Source of the DNA: Hydnum rufescens UP504
Lineage: Eukaryota; Basidiomycota; Agaricomycetes; Cantharellales; Hydnaceae
Assembly: GCA_014904985.1 (NCBI GenBank)
Contig: MU129153.1
Span: forward strand, 1-64,000
Reading direction: 5' to 3'
DNA length: 64,000 nucleotides
Shown here piece after piece: positions 41,109 to 53,305 of this stretch. Position numbers and translations under genes: made by a program. The notes beneath the pieces are model-generated. The model did not search any database. It saw only the letters and a list, made by a program, of their open reading frames with translations, and had not been told where the DNA came from. Position 1 is the stretch's first letter. Each line of letters starts with the position of its first letter.

Positions 41109-44100
41109 TCACCCCCCAGTCCTATGGGCAAGGCTTTAATGCATGAGAGTGTCACTCAGCGAGCGTCAGGATATGAGTCCTCATTCGGCAGTCCTGGGCG
41201 CTGCGGTATTGGTCACTGGCAGAAAATGTGAATATCCATTGATCCCAGACCATTGGAATGATTAATGTGACGTAGTTACGAAAATCAATTTACGCTATGC
41301 GAGAAACGAATTCATTAAACTCCGTCATTTTAGATGGAGATACGCCATATAACTCTCGAAAGCCATCTGATTTCTCTGAATGGTACCAAACGACACAGTT
41401 GAACGGACAAAAATGCCTCTCCAGCCAATTTTACTGTCAAAATCGGAATTTTCAGTAAAAAACGATTTCTCCATCAGTTTCGCATCAACCTCTCGGACAA
41501 GCGCCTGAAAGATATAAAAAAACCGCATCCACAGGTACTGGGACGCGAGAAAGATCAAAACTGAACCTACATAACAATATTACTATCAGAATCAACGACC
41601 ATCAGTAAAAAAAAATTTCTCTGTCAGTTACACTGGATTGCTCGAACCGACGCGCCCAAAAGCTGTTAAAGTCCCACATCGAATGATACCAACGAACGTA
41701 TTACCGGGGGATGGAAACTGTTGTTTAGATCAATCCCACCAGCACTGTCCACCCATTAATCAACCAGCAACAAAAACATCTTAACCACGGACACAAAAAT
41801 TAATCTCTAGAACTTGGAAATATCTTTGTTCATCTCCCATTGCACAATAACTTCTAGACCTCACAGATAAGAAAGCATAACACTCCCTTGACTACCCTTT
41901 TGTCTGTTTATGAATACTCACCCTACTTACAACCAATTTATGAAAGATAACACTTATTAGCAACCCTTTTGTTCTGTTCATGAATTACTCACCTATCTGG
42001 CAACCACTTTATGAATGATCACCCCTGACAACCATTGTTCTCACATTAGAACCTAGGATGAGCATTTCTTTAAACAAGCCCTTCAGAAAGGTATAAAAAG
42101 TGTAAGATTTCTGTAATCTCCCCATCATCGGTCTCCTACTGTTTTTTTGAATAATACTACATGGTCTAAAATCTGTTGCATCTGAAGAAGTAACTGATCT
42201 GAAACCATCTGGAGCTAAGAATATACAAGGTTGTTAGAGCTAATCACTGGAGCCCTCTACGTGAAATACTAAGCCAAGATAGTATGCAGACATAAGGTTA
42301 AGTTGCTGCGACATGCAAGAAGGGAGTATAACGAAGCCAAGTCAGAAGAGAAAGAATCATATTGAGACAACTGAATCAGAAGCTAAATCAGTCTAGTACC
42401 TCGTTTAAAGGGGTCGCATTTTGACCAGGAGAACAAAATTAGGGTACAAAAGGCACGTAAACGTTCAATCAAACATATAAGCCTTTCACAAGCGTCCACA
42501 TACAATCCTTGACTATAGCTAGTCCATACCATTCCCTACATCACTGAATACCATCAAACTTGCTTGAGAGTTGGTAACCATCAGAGCAACCGACCAGCAT
42601 TGAATAAAAAGAAAACAGTCTCCAATCTACACACTGGCTGAACCAGAGTTTGATTGACAGTTCATCGAGACCCTCCAATCTTCTTCTATAGCATATGCCC
42701 AGCGTCAGGACCACTGTACCTGCGCGTGCCATTTTGAGTTAGCTCAGTTGTGCAGCTGGCGGTGATCTGGCCTTCCTGGGGGTGCCTAACTTGGATGATA
42801 GGCACGTTGGAGGATAAAACACCTACGTATATTCTGCTCAGGACCAACTACTCCTTCAAAACAAATCCAATTATGTCAATTCCAATCCTTCAAATACACT
42901 CATTCATATTGATGACCTACGACGTGGATTTCAAATTTGCCAGACCCACTTATTCTCTTTCCTCCACCTTTGTAATTGGAGACATATATTGTCACATCTC
43001 CATCTTTAACAGATACATCAAATGTAGTTAATTCAAGCCAAGCGGATGGCTCGGCAATTTCAACTTCACTGCTTTGTTTGGTTACCAATCCATTGTGCAT
43101 TGCTCATTGTCATCCGCGGATATTGAGTCCCATTAAATAATCAAGATTGCCTAATCCTTGGATCCAACTTCGTGGATAGATCACATGTTACAATAGGGCT
43201 ATTCCATACTCTCAAGGAGTATTTTCATGAATATCTCCCTATTTTTTGATCGATCAACCGGCCCAAGGAGGCCCAGAAGCTTATGATCAATCCAATCAAC
43301 GGTACCACATACGGTTTAGCGGATGCGAACTGCCACCCTTCCAGTCGATTTTACTTCATGCTCCACACTATCCGTCAGTATTTTTGCGAAATATCCCACC
43401 AGTTTTGATCTGATTCGTTAGTAATTGACACACCTGGTTGAAAGAAGCTGAAACGCATCGAATTGGTACCAAGGGCAAACGAGAGGATGATAACCGGCTT
43501 CTGCAATTAGTCTTCCCATGTTCTCATTTCATTTTTACTCCGCTTTTCTGATTATAATGGAAATCTATGGTTCCGCCCCTATTTCCGATGGAGGTACGTC
43601 TAGGGCGACAGTTCAACCTTTCCCCAAGGGATCTGCATTCAGTAAGGAGGGATACCTTGGTTAAGCCATTATCCCCCCAATTATGACTTTAATTGAATAT
43701 CTCCTTCATTTTGAAGCTTACTCAACTCTTTTTCCCATCATTTTCCGCCTTACCCACCTTCTGACCAGTTACCATGGCATTATTCTAAGATGTTATATTA
43801 AGTGCAGGGTGCGAATTTTGATGGATTTCCCCCTCACCCTCCAGTCTCTAAATTCTTGAAGACAGCTGTTGGAATCAGCGGTTATACAGAATACATAGTA
43901 TTGCTTCCAGCTTCTGGATAGGCCTCAAGAGGAGAGCCTCAGTGTGATTCTTGTGAATTAAACCTCCATTCATCATTGTTAAGCAAGCCACCTAGCAAGA
44001 CAAATCTCAACCTCAAGGGCTTTCTTCAACTCGACCTAAACCTATGGATGTGATCTGGTGGCCCTCTACTTTCTCCTGATTCAAACATCTTGGAGTGGCA

Positions 44101-47100
44101 TAGACTTCTTAGAGAAATTCCTGATTACAGTGTACTTGCATGACTGTCTGTGCATTTACAAAGGGTGGCGGCCCGACGGATGGCCAGGAGGAGGATCGCC
44201 TCACCTGCATGTAGAAGTCTGGTTGGTGGTTGGAGGAGGGCGGTGCGTGATCGTTCAAGCCCATGAGGCGAAGACTGTTGCACCGTTTCGTGGTCATGGT
44301 TTGTGAGTTCGAGCGCCAGTGCACATTCAGGAGAATAGGGTCTTTGTGAGGAGCTAGACCAGTATGAGTGTTCTACCTAAGGGGTCTCCTCTCTTGGTTG
44401 CAAGTGTCGGTTCTGTTAGACTACAGGATGCATTGGCGCTGTGCAGGGGTCTCGGTGGCATCCCAATGGCTCTAGGCCATGTTCATAGCAGTCGGAGTCA
44501 AGATGGAGTAGGAGCACATTGTGCAGCTCACATGATTAGGTAGTCACCTCCACCAATTATCTCGTCCATTCACTCCTCGAAGATCTTCCAGAGGTTTGGT
44601 GGGTTGGGATCGTCTCCCCAGGTTGGTTAGGCCATGGTGGATCAGGCTGCGGCAGTCAGTCCACTGTGTTTCATGGGTATAGACTGGCATTGACTACTCT
44701 TTGTTTCAGCTGTTGTCTGAAGGTCACATCTGGTCGATAGTATGAATCGTGTAAGTTGCCTTGTGGTGTTATCTAGGACATCAAAATTTGTCGGCGTGAA
44801 CGTGGGCAGCCCTGGGAAGACGTCTTCCATTTGTACACCACAATTGTCTTCTCCTGGAGGGAGGGGCATTTGGCTTGAACGGTAAGCACCAAAGGAGTAA
44901 GGCTCTCTGTTGCCGGGCTTGGTCTGTTGCAAAAGTGTTGCCATCAGTTAGGACTTGTTGAGCTGGGCAGAGTTCTACGATTATCGTGCGCCGAGTTGTG
45001 AATGCATGAAGTGGTAGTTGTTGCAACTGGTTCCAGAGAGAGGTCGTCGTGTCCTTGTTGGCTTTATTCCAATGAAGCTGACAGCCACACTGAGGTCCAG
45101 GGACTCTGGAAATTCCTCTAGCATTCATATGGGTGGGTGTGTGATGAAGTTGGTGGGCACACCACATTGGTGGCATAGCTAGTAATACAGCTATTATTGT
45201 GTAAATTGTAGGTAACAGGCAATGAGTGGCTTCGATGCAGTACCAGGGGTTTGAAAGATTTCAAATCAGGTTTGATCAGGTGCATCGAGCCAATATTCGC
45301 ACTGCTCTAATGAACATGGGGATATAGAACCTGAGGCCCATTCAAGTTATCAGCCCAAGCCAAGCGTAGTCCAGGAGGCTGTGAGTGCATCCAAGCTTCA
45401 TTTCAAAATGAAAAAATGCTTGTTCATGTCTCTAATCGAGATCGGCTGCAGGAAGGTGGGGATGAAGGCCACAATAGACTAGGGCTTTGCTGAGGTGACT
45501 AGTCATATGATGGTCTTGGCAATGGAGTCGAAGTTCCCTTGGTCCTGTGCAAGTAATCTGGATGGGCGTGTAAACATGTTATGCAACACACTCTCATGGC
45601 AGGTGTATCCATTGGGGAGTTTACATACGCGGGCTGGGGCTGTGGTCCTTGAAGCAGTTAAGCAATCTCAATGTTTGGGTCAGAAAAGGCAAGGAGTCTT
45701 GGACTTCAGTAATACATCAGTAGGGCCAGCAGAGTGTTGGAGTTGTGCTGTGTGCTTTTAGCACAATTATGGAACTCCTTTTAGTACCCTCTGGGGCATT
45801 GTGAAGGTCGTGCTGATTGCAAAAGTTGTGTTCAGGCCCATATCCTCACAAGTACAGGAACTCCAGTGGCTTTCTTTTTATTGTAGCCTAGAATCTATGT
45901 AGTCTTCACTCATATCCTCGGAACCTGTAGGTCTCGTTGGGGTTGACATCTGCAGGCTGGTCTTATCCTGGGAATGCTTGTATAGGGTTGAGGTGTCCAG
46001 TTGACTAAATTGTGGATTGCATCATATCCAGGGTCTTACCTGATAGGCCATAGGGTTAATAACTTCTGTATTTTGGAAGGGCTATTCTTATGCATAAGTT
46101 TGATGTCCTGTCCCCATTTGATGTCGACAAGTCCAATGAGTGGGGATTCAATACATTCTCGCCTACTTTGTAGAGTATGGCCCTTCATTTCTGTCATATA
46201 GATAGGCTTGCATTTCGGCGGCATGGAATGATACGTCCTGAGCTAAATCTCTGCAGACGCATAGGGCACTGATACAGTCATCCACTAATGGTTGTCTGTG
46301 AGCCCTAGCCCTGCGGACTCTTGTAGTAGGTGTAGAGCGTGTGGGGTGTAAACCAAACAGGAGCACAGCAGTGTGAGGTCTGTGTGGGCAGAATGGGCGC
46401 TCTGTTGTAGGCCGACGCAGTATTCCAACCATTTGCCCAGTCGGTTCGGTCTGCATGATGTAGCACCATATCATAGTTCCAAGCGTTGTGGTTCATGACT
46501 TCAGTTAGTCCATCTGTCTGGGGGTGGTCGAGGTGACATGGTAGTGATGTCGAAGTAATCTGCCAGGGCGTGTCCAGAAGCGGCTTATGAATCAGGGTCG
46601 CAATCACTTATGATTCATTTGCAACCAAAGTGTTGTATACTTCTCTGTGCAGTAGTGTGCACTCCGTTGCTGAGACTTGGTTGTGTCAGTATGAAGATGC
46701 TGTATTTCGTGAGTTTGTCTACAACGACTAGTAGGCATTTGTCCTCTCGACTTGGGGAGCCTGTCACGAAATCCATACTTTGACCTCAAAGGTAGTTGGG
46801 TATACTGATGGGCTGTAGGTATCCTTTGGCCCTAATCGGTCATGCTTGGTTTTCTGCAGATGTTGCACTTTCACAATAGTTTGCACATCCTTTCGCATAG
46901 TTTTCAATAAAACCCTGTCAAGGATTCCAGTTGTTTTTTCCCCACCAGCTGTGGGCAGATTTGTGGGGGGATCATGGGCTTCCTTAATAAGGTGAGTTCT
47001 CTTAGCAGGGAACACACCTTGTGCAATTATTCAGTGTCCTTAAAGAGGAGTAGCCTGTTGCTGCCCTTAGAGATCACCAGAATCATAATATCGACTTCAT

Positions 47101-47146
47101 GTCTGAGGAGGGCTGTTGGTGGCATGGCTGTTATGCCCATACAGTC
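41109..47146 (-). other. indel-rich duplicate of 32,335-38,626 (probable assembly artefact)
   Basis: Both blocks begin CACCCCCAGTCCTATG and end CATACAGTCC and run collinearly through both foreign LTRs, the extra ORF, chromodomain and integrase. The second block has single-base insertions and deletions every ~10-25 bp scattered evenly over coding and non-coding parts, and is about 250 bp shorter. Frames seen here (for example 46,163-46,474 and 46,764-47,015, minus) are broken echoes of the integrase. The pattern is that of raw long-read errors more than of natural decay. Confidence 0.75.
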
Positions 47147-47654
47147 CGTTAGTTCAGTCATGTCCGAACTAAGATTATTGCGACATGTGACTTGAGGAGG
47201 AGGCTCTGGATTGGGCTTACGACTATTAGCTTCATTGGATGATGGAGCAAGCAAGTTGGGTAGAAGAGAATATTGTCTGGGAACAGCCGGGCGGATGGTA
47301 ACAGACGTGATGGGTGTATTCCCAGGTTCAGTAGGACCAGAGACGTTCATGACTAGTGTCACACAGTATGTAGGTCCCAGTGCACAGTCCAGTGCACTGC
47401 GAATAGCAGACTGAGTGAATGGAAGAAAAGATGCATTCAGGTGGACCTGGATTAGCTACTAAGCCACTACACTATTAAGTAAGCAGAAGGATAGCTAAAT
47501 CCGGGGCAGCACCAAACTCCCCATGGGAGAAGCTTTCCACTGGTTGTGTAGGAAAGGAGTAAAAGGAGAAATAAAAGGAAAAGGATGAGTAAATACAGTG
47601 AGTTATGAATTGTCGGTAAAGCCGTGTGCCTGCCGGGCTTACACACCACTAACA
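47147..47654 (-). mobile_element. Gypsy-2 LTR (5' LTR in element orientation)
   Basis: 508 bp, the first base changed (CGTTAG for TGTTAG), ending CTAACA, followed by the duplication gtgaa. No primer-binding site follows on the internal side, because the duplicate block abuts the LTR directly. Confidence 0.88.
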
Positions 47655-48170
47655 GTGAACCACCCACCCACATGGTGACCACCCCCAGATGCAAAACCAA
47701 ACACATGGTACAAACAAGTACCACACACCCACTTTTGTGGGTGTGTGGTACAACAAGGTAACTTTTTTTAAAATTTCTATATGCACAGTGATGCAAAAGG
47801 AGCAGCTTGCGCTGCTCCTTTTGCATTGCTTCGATTTTTTTTACAAACATACACTATCATTGTAGGATTCAAATCAAGCCTCCTGAAATGATGACCCACC
47901 CCAATGAGCACCCTCCCATCAGGCTGGTCAGCCATATTTTACATCAATCTAAGGCACAAAACTGTGGCAGAATAGGTACCCATGGAGATCAATACATAGT
48001 TGGGCCCAATGTGCACCCAAAATTGATTGATTATGGTATGGAGAACAATGTTGGGCCCAAATCTGGGCCCAAGTGGGCTTAACTGGGCTCAACTGGACTC
48101 AACTGGCCCCAAATAGGTGACTTCCCAGGTTTTGCTGAACACAAGGAAGACTTGGGCCCAACTCAGAGCA
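47655..48170 (+). mobile_element. hairpin element copy 3, last piece, then unidentified sequence
   Basis: After Gypsy-2 an exon resumes and ends in a CCACACACCCAC hairpin (47,720-47,752). Then an intron runs from 47,757 (GTAACT) to about 47,865 (ATTGTAG) with hairpin 47,791-47,823, and another exon starts. A terminal CCAAGGTG-like end was not found, so the copy is truncated. From about 47,950 to 48,170 the sequence is rich in TTGGGCCCAA-type motifs and has no gene. Confidence 0.65.
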
Positions 48171-48189
48171 CTTAGCAGAATTCTGAACT

Positions 48190-49490
48190 TGCACATAACA
48201 CTGAGAATGAAGTCTATAAATCTACCATTACATTGTCTTGTCCCTCTCCCTCAGACCAATCACCCTCACCAATCAGATGATCCAAGTCACCTAGAAATCT
48301 GACATCCTCTAACTCTGCAACTGGCTCTAGCTCAACCCCATCATCGTCATCAGAGCTCATGTCCCCATCCTCATGTCTTTCCCCCAGCTGTGGGATGCCT
48401 TGTAGGGCTTTCCTGCATGTCCAAGGATGGTTGACAGGCAGTGGCATTGAAATATGACTCCAATCTACTGCACCCATGGGAATAGTGATGTAGCAAGGCT
48501 GTGTTCCCATGTCTTCATCCTGTTAAAGAGAACATGCAAGTGAAGCAATGCAAAGAATGCTACATCATCATCTTTGTGGACATTATAATAAGCTTCCAAA
48601 TCAGGAAAGAGTATTGAAGACTCACACCATTGCTGAACTTGAATATGTTGTGGACTGCTTCATATTCCTCAACAACCCAGCATGAAGGTTTGAACACTCA
48701 ACATCACATTGGTGAAGCTCTTCTTGACAACTTTTGACCTCCTGGGCTGCCCTAATTCCATCCAAACCTCCTTATTAGCAAGCCACAAAGGAGTCTCCCC
48801 CCTCAAAGTTCACCATGTTGGCATTCTCCCAAATGTCCTGATCAATGTCCAAATTGAATAATCCTCCATCACAAGCTCCAGTGGAACATATGCATCCCTC
48901 CATACACCATTCTTCCCTTGCTCCTTCAGCATTTCCTTTCTCTTGGCATTGTATTTGTGGACTGTAGCCTTGATTCCTGGGGCACGCTGTTTAACTGCCT
49001 TTTCAACATGGCTCTTGGTTTTCTGATCTGGAGTCCAATCAATTATAGATATGAAATTGGATGTAAAATTTTGCACACATACCCATGACCTGACTTGCAT
49101 GTGCATGCTCTAAGTTGGCAAGCTCAAATTTGTGAGCATGGAGTTTTGTGATTAGCTGGTCATGAAGGACATGGATATTGAGTTGTAGGTTGATCCATTT
49201 TTCCTTCTTGAGGTTGGCAAGACGGTCTGCCAATGCACAGTCTTCAAGTCACGATATAGTGTCTTGGGCCATCTTCACCTTCTCCTTCCACTCCTCATGC
49301 AAAGCCTGCCCCCCAACACTATCATCCACTGCCAAATCCCCTAATTCCTTTGAGAGGTGTACAAGTATTGCATGTTGGGATTGGACTGTCATCTCAAGGG
49401 ATAGAATTTGCTCTATCACTCATGTTCCCTTTGTTTTTGATTGCCCTAAGACAGCCAATGATTACTATCATGATAAAGCATACACAAATA
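48190..49490 (-). pseudogene. KDZ transposase, C-terminal exons
   Basis: Reading left: RLANLKKEKWINLQLNIHVL, LITKLHAHKFELANLEHAH and SQVMG. An intron follows (GTATGTGTGC...GACTCCAG, about 49,087-49,032), then DQKTKSHVEKAVKQRAPGIK, HKYNAKRKEMLKEQGKNGVW and RDAYVPLELV. Next come a PLWLANKEVW block and a second intron (GTGTGAGT...TTTAACAG, about 48,630-48,525). The acidic C-terminus DMSSDDDDGVELEP...FLGDLDHLIG ends at 48,214. These are typical KDZ C-terminal modules with intron positions preserved. It may be the C-terminal part of the decayed gene at 53,306-54,990, the two now separated by insertions. Confidence 0.72.
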
Positions 49491-49504
49491 ATCTACTCAT
49501 GATT

Positions 49505-50454
49505 GATGAATGATATTAAGAACATTTATTACGGATGCAAACTGTTGTTTCGCATCGAATCCCATCCCATGACTTGTCCCCATTATCAACCAGCAACAAA
49601 AACATCTTAACCACTGGACTACAAACAAATTAATCTCCAAGAACTCGGAAATATCCTTTGATTTCATCTCCCATTGCCACAAATAACTTCTAGAACCTCA
49701 CAGATAAGAAAGATAACACCCCCATGAACTACCCTTTTGTTCTGTTTATGAATGACTCACCTATCTTGCGCAACCACTTATGAATGACTCACCTATCATG
49801 CAACCACCTTATGAATGACTCACCCTCCTTGACAACCCTATTGTTTTCACATATGACTCACCTAGGAGTGAGTCATATTCTTTAAACACAGCCACCTTCA
49901 GAAAGGTATAAAAGCTGGTAGATTTCCTGTATCCCCCATCATCTTCTCACTACTGGAATATACTACTGTCTACAAATCTGCTTGCATCTGAAGAGAGTAC
50001 TGATCTAAAAGCCATCTGGAGCTAAGTCATATACAAGGGTTGTTAAGACTAAGTCACTGGAAGCCCTCTACATGAAATACTGAGCCAAGGATAGTTGCAG
50101 GACCTAAGGTTAGAGTTGCTGGACATCCAAGGAAAGCTTAAACTAGTCTAGAGCCCTCTTTAGAATCCCATTTTGACCAGGAGGACACAAATAGTACACA
50201 CAAATAGCAGTAAACAGTTCAATACAACACGTATAGCCTTCCATAAGCATCCCATGATATATCATTGACTATAGCTAGTCCATACCATCGCCTTACCATC
50301 ACTGAATACCATACACAACTTGTTAGAGAGTGATCAACCATCAGAGCGAACCAGCCCATTGATAAAAACAGAAATACAGTCTCCCATCTACACACTGGCT
50401 GAACCAGAGTTTGATTTGACAGTCATTGGAGCTCCCAATCCTTCTTTCTATACT
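49505..50454 (+). mobile_element. partial LTR of the TATAAAAGCTGG family, intron-less copy
   Basis: It aligns with 32,940-33,982 and includes the TATA box (GGTATAAAAGCTGG near 49,909). It lacks precisely the 60-bp GT-AG segment of its sister, the join being at 50,136/50,137. The upstream third of the LTR is missing. It ends near CTTTCTATAC, next to a fragment of the TGTAATATAGTG LTR. Confidence 0.72.
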
Positions 50455-50547
50455 GGGCAAAAGTTACTTATTCCATCTAGCATCTGCCATAATATCATGA
50501 CTTTTGAGTCAGACTCCCCTTATGTAATACACTATATTACATTATAA
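50455..50547 (-). mobile_element. fragment of a TGTAATATAGTG-family LTR
   Basis: The reverse complement starts TGTAATATAGTGTATTAC and continues through GACTCAAAAGTCATGATAT and GGCAGATG, matching 26,103-26,190. Confidence 0.7.
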
Positions 50548-51340
50548 CCTCATCATGTGACCACCATCCTTGGCCATGTACTCACCTCCACCCTTCTTAA
50601 AAATTACCTTATAGTAATCTCCTCCAAGCCATAGTTATATAATTAAGATACCTCTTGTATTCTTGCCTTTAGAAGATTGAGGATATAGTCATTTGGTTGA
50701 CTTTCTCATTCCCTCATATTGAGTCTCATTGAGAAATCAGTCCTCCCTGCTCCACTCCTCTTGCATACTCATCTTTCACAACCTTATGTAATCCTCATGC
50801 CACAAACTCCCTCATCAATCATATTTAGGGGTTACTCCTTCATACTTGACACTGGTTACACGATCATTTCCTTGTACTATAAACAACCCCTAGCAACTCT
50901 ATGCTATCATTATTGTACATATAAGTACAAAAAAGGATTCAAGTTGACTCAGAGTCAAGTCAAGTCTCTCAGAAGTCCTGTGGGGCCCCTGAAGTCAAGT
51001 CTAAGCCATGCCAAGCTGAGTCACAGCAACACTAGTGCCAGCTACTTTGCCCACTTAATTAACATCACTGTTCAGCATGTCCTCTCAGTCTTAAAGATTC
51101 CACCTCATGGCAAGTTTATGGCTTGAGTCCATACACTTGTCAATGCCATCCAGTCATCTGGTGATCAATATGTTGCATTTATGGATATCATACACAAAGG
51201 GAATGCTGTGGGAGATTTAACCCAAGTCCCTGAAGTAGAATTACTTCAGGAAGTAGAGACACAATGGGATTCTGCTCATGAGATGTTGCAGACCATTCTG
51301 CCACATGAAAAGTAAGTCCTTACAAACAAGATCCACTTTT
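50548..51340 (+). pseudogene. hAT transposase fragment
   Basis: The frame across the TGA at 51,124 gives VHTLVNAIQSSGDQYVAFMD, IIHKGNAVGD and VPEVELLQEVETQWDSAHEM. The pattern of a short linker, then L-x-x-E-V-x-T-R-W-D-S-x-x-x-M, is the conserved core segment of fungal hAT transposases (here Q replaces R). The upstream ORF from 50,719 has no recognisable domain. No catalytic residues can be judged from this piece. It stops near the assembly gap. Confidence 0.5.
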
Positions 51341-51423
51341 GTCTGTGCTGATTTCTTCAAATGCTATCCAGGTGATGTCCCTGAAGCACAAATACTACAA
51401 ACTCCAAAGCAAGAACTTGACCT

Positions 51424-51448
51424 NNNNNNNNNNNNNNNNNNNNNNNNN
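51424..51448. other. assembly gap, 25 N
   Basis: A run of 25 N. The true gap size is unknown, and a round 25 suggests a placeholder. Confidence 0.98.
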
Positions 51449-51796
51449 TGGACTTGGTTTGGAACTCCCACTGTTCATTGAACTGCACAAGGAGCCCTTC
51501 ACCCAACCCATGGGGAGCTTCCCCACAGCCATCAAGGCTCCAAGCTGCTCATCAGCTGATGGACCTGTCACACAACCACCTTTCCATCCCCTCATGTTTT
51601 GTTCCAAGGATGTGCTCAGCTTTGTGATCAAAATGAAAAGATGATGGTGATGTAGAAGAAAACTTGGTAAGGAATACAGGTAACATTCAAATGCAATCAC
51701 CAACTCCAACTCACACCTGTGGCATGGAGACCTGGATTGAGCTTCTGAAGATCACTCAGAAGTGCTCTACACCCCTCTCCATCAGATAACCCCACA

Positions 51797-53305
51797 TCTA
51801 TGGATGCTGTGGTTCAGGTTTAAACCTGTGGACCTGAGTTTAACCTGAACCTGACCAGGTCAGGTTCCATTGGGGTCAGGTTTCATTTATTTTTTCAGGT
51901 CTGTCAGGATCAAAATTGACATTTGCTTCCGCCTAAGGACTTACCTGTCAGATTTATTCTTCATTGACTCTATCATATGGCACCTACTTCTTCAAATGCT
52001 CTTGTCTCCCCTCTCCTCCATTCAGTACGGGGGTTATTGTCATCCTTGCCTTATTGGCATTCTCTTATTATTATTGCCCTTGTTCTATCAGCCTCGGCCA
52101 GCGGGCTATGGGCTGGGTAGTCAACCAGTGGCAACATTGGCGCCTTGTCAGCACCTGTTGTTCCCTCGCCCCCACGTGAGTCCATGGAGTTGCCAATCCA
52201 GACTCCCCCTCCTCTCCCTCTACCCAGTCCCTGAATCCACATCACCTGTCCCAATCCGTACTCCATCCACGTCATTACGGTCATTTGACACTTTGGACAC
52301 CTTTGGAGTACCCAGGCGTACACTGCCTTGGAATTACATCGCTAAGGGGGATACATATGGAAGTTGGGGCATAGCCATGTGGAGGTGCGCACAGGATTCG
52401 TAACACGGCTGCGTCAGCTTAGTGAGGCTTAGTTATGGTGCTGTTGAGGCTGACTGATGGGCTGTGGGAGCCGGCATTCTAGGAGGATCCGGAAGGTTAT
52501 GGAAGACGTGGAAGGCGTCTGGAAGGTTGGAGGCTGTGTGCAGGAAATAGATATTTTATAGCCCTTCGCAGTTGGGGGATCACCAGTTTCGATCTCTCAG
52601 GATTCCCACTGCGATAGGTGCGGAGACTTGTGTATCCCTTGTTGTGTGGTGTATACTCAGGATTCCCACTGCGATAGCGTGGTGGTTAATTTTAATCTCT
52701 TCCTCTTTCTTGTTTGTGGCTTCGACAGCAGTGTCGCCCTGACAAGGTCAGGTTCAGGTTTTGCCCTTGCCCTGAATCCAAAAACCGTCTGAAACCAGGT
52801 TTAAACCTGAACCTGAAAGGTATGGTGTAGGTTGCCATTCCATGTAAATTGACCATTATTCTAGCACCAAATCTGGCATTTACACATGTGACATAAGTTC
52901 TGGAGTCAAAAGTCACATGACTTGGCCATCAAATGAGGTAATTGGTGCAGGTCACAAGTCACATGACAGAATGTAGTGACTAAATACCATCCCAGAAGAT
53001 GTGTGCGCAATAAATTGAAGTGAAAGGGGCTAGGGAGGAGATGGGATCTAAAGCAGGATATAAAGGGAGTGCAGAGGCAGAGACTTGAGCAGAGGGTGTA
53101 ATTTCTGTAGTACCCCCTGAAAATGTTGGCTTCCCTCATACCTCAGGTTTCAGGTTTAAACCAGGTTTAAACCAGAACCTGACCTGAATGGAACTGAACC
53201 TCAGGTCAGGTTCAGTTTTTGCCCTCATGGGTGATTTTGGAACCTGGTCAGGTTTTAGGTTTTGCCCAAATTGGCAAAACTGACCAAAACCTGACTGTGG
53301 CAAAC
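51797..53305. mobile_element. second copy of the GGTTTAAACC hAT-like element, split by a solo LTR
   Basis: Outer parts 51,797-51,901 and 52,750-53,305 match the 777-bp element at 21,963-22,739 (TATGGATGC start; GGTTTAAACCTGAACCTG and TCAGGTTTTGCCCTTGCC repeats; TTTGCCCAAATTGGCAAAA near the end). The right terminus is degraded, so no target duplication can be read. Confidence 0.7.
51902..52744 (+). mobile_element. solo LTR, TGTCAGG...CCCTGACA, 843 bp
   Basis: Begins TGTCAGGATCAAAATTGAC and ends GTGTCGCCCTGACA, flanked by the 5-bp duplication aggtc (51,897-51,901 and 52,745-52,749). Related sequence starts at 63,681 and, degraded, at about 55,010. It has two CAGGATTCCCACTGCGATAG repeats near its end. 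It lies inside an hAT-like element. Confidence 0.85.

Larger units (their letters stand above)
31827..47654 (-). mobile_element. Gypsy-2: chromodomain Ty3/Gypsy retrotransposon, minus strand, rearranged
   Basis: Two 508-bp LTRs (31,827-32,334 and 47,147-47,654) in the same orientation are flanked by the 5-bp duplication gtgaa (31,822-31,826 and 47,655-47,659). In minus-strand reading the order is RT, RNase H, integrase, chromodomain and extra ORF, then a G-rich tract (GGACTGGGGGTGA) directly before the LTR at 32,334. Gag and protease are missing. The space where they should be is filled with a noisy second copy of the 3' half (41,109-47,146) and an unidentified 470-bp stretch. Two foreign LTRs sit in the 3' part. 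The element lies in hairpin element copy 3. Confidence 0.82.

Noticed and set aside
47930..47945. CAGGCTGGTCAG taken as a terminal repeat closing hairpin copy 3
   Set aside because: It has the wrong orientation for a right end and no matching 8-bp duplication with 4,488-4,495.
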